DNA of 64,000 nucleotides, taken from positions 4,092,001 to 4,156,000 of the forward strand of contig NZ_CP048113.1 of assembly GCF_010093065.1 (NCBI RefSeq), given 5' to 3'. The first letter of the stretch is position 1, and every line of letters begins with the position of its first letter. The position numbers and the translations under genes are program-made. The notes below the pieces were generated by a model. That model did not search any database and was not told where the DNA came from. It was given only the letters and a program-made list of their open reading frames with translations. This document shows, piece by piece, positions 61,184 to 64,000 of the stretch. Origin of the DNA: Chitinophaga agri (GTDB lineage: Bacteria > Bacteroidota > Bacteroidia > Chitinophagales > Chitinophagaceae).

Positions 61184-62182
61184 TTATTTGGCCTTTCGGG
61201 TCATCAGCTCTTCCACGACTGGCAGGTAAGCGCTTTTGGGGAAATTGAACCTGAAATAATCGAACAGTGCCGGCTGACTACCTTTCTGTACGGGACGGGT
61301 GGTCAGATAGGCCACAAATTCATTTCCAGCGTTCATTTCCAACAGAGAAGAGGGTGCGTAGGCATACAGGCGGGAAGACTCATCAAAGTGCAGCCAGAAA
61401 TCGGTCATAGGGGCCGGGCTGCGCAGATAGCCTTTCCTGAGCAGGTAGCATTTCGTTGTTACCAGGTCATTAGCGGCAGGGCTGCTGGTATATTTCAGAT
61501 CAAACGGATCAAAGAGGTCGACAGCATCCTGCAGGAGCTGTTTCATTTCTTTTTCTGTCAATGCCTTATTCTTTCTGGTGTCTGGTTTATCCAGGCGGTT
61601 ACCGACGGCGGTCAGGAAGTGGAATAACAGGCGACCTTCCAGTGTTGTGACCATATTCTCGTAGAACCCTACAGAGATCTCTCCTTTTCTCAGGTACACC
61701 AGCAGGGGACCTTTTAACTCAGAGAGTGTATTACGCATACCCCATAAAGCGCCATTGACGGTTTTGGCCGTATCCAGGACATGCTCCATGGTTGTGGTAA
61801 TGTTATTTTCAGCGAGCGGGGTTTCGTTGTTGAACAATTCATGTCCCGCAGCATTGTTCCCTTTGTACAATTTCCTGCCCTGGCTACCATCACGGCTGAT
61901 ACCGATATCTACATAATCGCCCGGTTCTACAAAGAGTACCGACCGGACGTATTTATTTTCGACGGTAATAAAACCCGGCGTGGTCATTGGCACTACTAAC
62001 TTAAAATGATGTTCGGAGACCTTCGCGAGCGACTGTTTATATTGAGCGTTGAAGTAAGTTCCTATTGGTTTATAGACGAATACATCTACACTGTCCGGGC
62101 TGTCCGGTAATTGTCCTGTAATCACAACCTGTTGCGCAAATGCGGTAAAAGGAATCAGTAGGATAAATAGTATTTTTCTCAT
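61184..62182 (-). CDS. Exported DUF4369-like protein without thioredoxin domain
   Basis: A 332-residue protein with a signal peptide ending TAFAQ. The first part (QVVITGQLPDSPDSVDVFVY, then KVSEHHFKLVVPMTTPGFI and FVEPGDYVDIGIS) is a beta domain like the DUF4369 module at the front of many Bacteroidota TlpA-type thioredoxins. The rest is helical and the protein ends at MTRKAK, where those proteins would continue into a thioredoxin domain. There is no C-x-x-C. It stands beside a peroxiredoxin-like and a thioredoxin-fold gene. A binding or assembly role in the periplasm is possible. Confidence 0.75.
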   Translation of the reverse strand: MRKILFILLIPFTAFAQQVVITGQLPDSPDSVDVFVYKPIGTYFNAQYKQSLAKVSEHHFKLVVPMTTPGFITVENKYVRSVLFVEPGDYVDIGISRDGSQGRKLYKGNNAAGHELFNNETPLAENNITTTMEHVLDTAKTVNGALWGMRNTLSELKGPLLVYLRKGEISVGFYENMVTTLEGRLLFHFLTAVGNRLDKPDTRKNKALTEKEMKQLLQDAVDLFDPFDLKYTSSPAANDLVTTKCYLLRKGYLRSPAPMTDFWLHFDESSRLYAYAPSSLLEMNAGNEFVAYLTTRPVQKGSQPALFDYFRFNFPKSAYLPVVEELMTRKAK

Positions 62183-62269
62183 ATCGTTTTCTAACTTATC
62201 AAGTCGGACCCTCTTGAGCTGTGGGTAACACTTCCAGTTGGCCCCATTAATTTACACAAAAAAAAGAAA

Positions 62270-62294
62270 TCCCCGGGATGAATATGCCCGGGGA
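62270..62294 (-). terminator. Terminator of the peroxiredoxin-like gene
   Basis: 8-bp perfect stem TCCCCGGG (62270-62277) / CCCGGGGA (62287-62294), followed on the reverse strand by TTTCTTTTTTTT. It lies about 100 bp after the stop. Confidence 0.7.
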
Positions 62295-62394
62295 GCCTGC
62301 TTTTTTTGTTAATCGACCACATTTTTTGTCACTGGAACTACTGAAAGGTCTTTCACAGTAGCAGGAGTGTATAGGGCATAGGATAGGTATATAA

Positions 62395-62922
62395 TTAGTT
62401 GACGCCGTCAGTTCTGAGAAAACTCAGTGCTTTTTCAGTATAGGCCTCCCCTCTTTTGAAGTGGCCAAAGTAGCTGTAAGCAATGCTGCCGGTCAGATCA
62501 ATCAGGTATGTTTCCCGTTGATCATGAAAAAAATTCCCTTTCTGTCCGAACAGTCTCAGTGCATCATTCTCCGGATCACTCAGTAGCACATACGGCAACT
62601 GATGCTGTTCGTGTAATACTTTATGGCTTTCGACGCTACCACTGCCAATGCCGATGATCATTGCATTTGCAGCTTTAAAGTCTTTGTAGCTGTCGCGAAA
62701 GGCACATACTTCTTTTACTGCCACGTCACTTTCATCCTTGTGATAAAAGAAAATGATCAGTTTGTGTTTTCCTACATATTCACTGATCACAAAGTCTTTC
62801 CCTTCCTGATCTTTCAAAACAAACAATGGTACCTTATCTCCCGTTTTCAGGGAGGACTGTGCATAAATTACATTGGCGGCAAACAATAGAGCGAGGGCAA
62901 ATAGGAATGTTACCTGTTTCAT
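62395..62922 (-). CDS. Exported AhpC/Bcp-type peroxiredoxin-like protein lacking the peroxidatic Cys
   Basis: A 175-residue protein with a signal peptide ending VIYAQ and a thioredoxin-type peroxiredoxin fold (GDKVPLFVLKDQEGKDFVIS, FFYHKDESDVAVKEVCAFRD, HQLPYVLLSDPENDALRLFG). In Bcp-type enzymes the text is YPKDxTPGCTxExCxFRD; here the peroxidatic cysteine is replaced by Ala68 while the resolving-type Cys73 and the Arg76 remain. Thus peroxidase activity by the usual route is not expected. It may bind or transfer disulfides, or be a decayed enzyme. CAAAACTA at 62955-62962 is a reverse-strand -7 match. Confidence 0.85.
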   Translation of the reverse strand: MKQVTFLFALALLFAANVIYAQSSLKTGDKVPLFVLKDQEGKDFVISEYVGKHKLIIFFYHKDESDVAVKEVCAFRDSYKDFKAANAMIIGIGSGSVESHKVLHEQHQLPYVLLSDPENDALRLFGQKGNFFHDQRETYLIDLTGSIAYSYFGHFKRGEAYTEKALSFLRTDGVN

Positions 62923-63104
62923 GTTCGTGGGTTGAATGTGAATTAATGATGATGCAAAACTATATGCCAGGGGCTGCCAGAACGATGACTGACATCAGGG
63001 GACATGCTGACAATGGTCTGGTAATTGTGTGGTTAATTGACTTATGCAATAAGTGATTCGTTTACAATATACTAGAAGGACATATCATCTGACAAGAAGA
63101 CTAT

Positions 63105-63665
63105 ATGAAAAAGACTTACAGAAAAAAAGACCTGCCGGTAGCTGACATCAGGCGGTATCTGGAACCAGGACCAACAGTGCTGGTCAGTTCCCGGTGGAAG
63201 GATACGGTCAACATCATGACAATGGGCTGGCATACAGTGATGGAATTTTCTCCGTCTATGATCGGTTGTATGATCACGGCAGCTAATTACAGTTTTGAGC
63301 TGATCAGGAAAAGCGGGGAGTGCGTGATCAATATTCCGACGTACGATATGATCGACACTGTAATTGGCATCGGGAATTGCACAGGAGCAGAGACAGATAA
63401 GTTCAGTGCATTCGGATTAACGGCCGTAGCGGCAGAAAAGGTAAAAGCACCCCTTATAAAGGAATGCTACGCCAATTTTGAATGTAAGGTGATTGACAAA
63501 CACCTGTTACCTAAATATAATTTCTTCGTACTGGAAGTCGTGAAAGCGCATGTGGCCACATCGCCTAAATATCCAACTACGGTGCATTACCGGGGAGATG
63601 CGACTTTTATGATCTCCGGAAAGAATATTGCCTATCCCGGCAAGTTTAAGCGGCAGAACCTGTGA
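63105..63665 (+). CDS. Flavin reductase family protein
   Basis: A 186-residue FMN-binding split-barrel protein, expected to reduce flavin with NAD(P)H or to carry FMN. The start is MKKTYRKKDLPVAD; VLVSSRWKDTVNIMTMGWHT and SGECVINIPTYDMID are typical, and the family's FMN-binding stretch is complete. Length is normal for the small flavoprotein-oxygenase-like group. Monocistronic, convergent with the NTF2-like gene 2 bp away. Confidence 0.88.
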   Translation: MKKTYRKKDLPVADIRRYLEPGPTVLVSSRWKDTVNIMTMGWHTVMEFSPSMIGCMITAANYSFELIRKSGECVINIPTYDMIDTVIGIGNCTGAETDKFSAFGLTAVAAEKVKAPLIKECYANFECKVIDKHLLPKYNFFVLEVVKAHVATSPKYPTTVHYRGDATFMISGKNIAYPGKFKRQNL

Positions 63666-63667
63666 GG

Positions 63668-63985
63668 TCAATAGTTGACCTGTCCGATATCCAGTCGCGT
63701 GATCTTGTCTTCACTATTGATCTGGAACTTAAAATAGGTTTTAAAGTCACCCCATTTGTCACTATGAAAGCGGCCGTAGACATCCAGTCCGTCATTTTCC
63801 ACTTTATCGATGCTGGTAAAGCGTTCATGACCGAGTGCGTTTTCAAAGAATTCACGAAATTCCACTTTTTTACCATCATCATAGAGCACTGCATCTTCGG
63901 AGAAGAGTGCGAACCAGTCTTCGCTATCTGCATCCTGCAGCGCGGTAATGGCAGCTCTGACAATAGTATTGGTCAGCTTGTCCAT
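63668..63985 (-). CDS. NTF2/SnoaL-like small protein
   Basis: A 105-residue protein of the nuclear-transport-factor-2-like fold: DADSEDWFALFSEDAVLYDD, then EFFENALGHERFTSI and HSDKWGDFKTYFKFQINSE. Members act as small enzymes or binding proteins; no catalytic residue can be named. It is complete (ATG at 63985, stop at 63668) and lies 2 bp from the flavin-reductase stop. Confidence 0.82.
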   Translation of the reverse strand: MDKLTNTIVRAAITALQDADSEDWFALFSEDAVLYDDGKKVEFREFFENALGHERFTSIDKVENDGLDVYGRFHSDKWGDFKTYFKFQINSEDKITRLDIGQVNY

Positions 63986-64000
63986 ATTGGGTAAGGTAGA

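Noticed and set aside
61127..61627. 166-codon plus-strand frame across the DUF4369-like gene
   Set aside because: Antisense shadow and starts inside a terminator stem.
1..64000. CRISPR array, toxin-antitoxin pair or known defence island
   Set aside because: No spaced repeats and no recognisable Cas, restriction or toxin gene; the NADAR/KptA operon remains only a defence candidate.

Overview
The window looks like chromosomal DNA of a Bacteroidota soil or plant-associated bacterium, most likely Chitinophaga or a close relative in the Chitinophagaceae. The reasons are: Bacteroidota promoter elements (TAnnTTTG) and few Shine-Dalgarno sites; many lipoproteins with S/T-A-C lipoboxes; a type IX secretion C-terminal domain; HTTM, DUF1345, DUF1349, DUF3857, DUF4369-like and CarboxypepD_reg/TonB families; and moderate GC. 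No insertion sequence, prophage or CRISPR array was seen. Genus assignment is inference.

Layout. 1-4.6 kb: RhlE-type DEAD-box helicase (cut by the window edge), a DUF1345 membrane protein, an HTTM membrane protein with partner, two small exported proteins and a fold-back intergenic repeat. 4.7-8.2 kb: a compact five-gene NAD/ADP-ribose operon (Nudix-type regulator, NADAR, Tpt1/KptA, ADP-ribosylglycohydrolase, PPP phosphatase). 8.2-12.4 kb: lipoprotein, secreted PL9-like pectate lyase with T9SS tail, SDR. 12.4-15.0 kb: an EF-G paralogue behind two tandem small-ORF/terminator modules, the second with a visible antiterminator pairing. 15.1-18.9 kb: three-gene operon of a Tat-exported amine oxidase, a Tat-exported aminotransferase and a secreted Hint-domain protein. 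19-24.3 kb: TPR protein, alginate-lyase-superfamily enzyme and several lipoproteins. 24.6-26.9 kb: formaldehyde-fixing hxlA-hxlB with a divergent AraC regulator and a 13-bp inverted repeat between them. 27-33.5 kb: DUF1349/LuxR divergent pair and two DUF3857 proteins. 33.8-34.05 kb: two identical tRNA-Pro(TGG) genes. 34.2-44.2 kb: GH2 glycosidase, PAS histidine kinase, Bcr/CflA-type efflux pump, an ATP-grasp enzyme and small unknowns.

44.7-57.7 kb is a block of five tandem paralogous TPR/HisKA_2 sensor kinases followed on the same strand by a sigma-54-dependent response regulator. 57.8-64 kb holds a gene remnant, a TonB receptor translationally coupled to a thioredoxin-fold protein under two tandem palindromes, a 39-bp-arm perfect palindrome, a DUF4369-like protein without thioredoxin domain, a peroxiredoxin-like protein without its peroxidatic cysteine, a flavin reductase and an NTF2-like protein.

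The strongest candidates for undescribed biology are the NAD/ADP-ribose operon, the attenuator-like leader of the EF-G paralogue, the five-kinase array with its response regulator, and the TonB receptor/thioredoxin pair. All functional calls rest on reading the sequence and on family knowledge; no database search was run.
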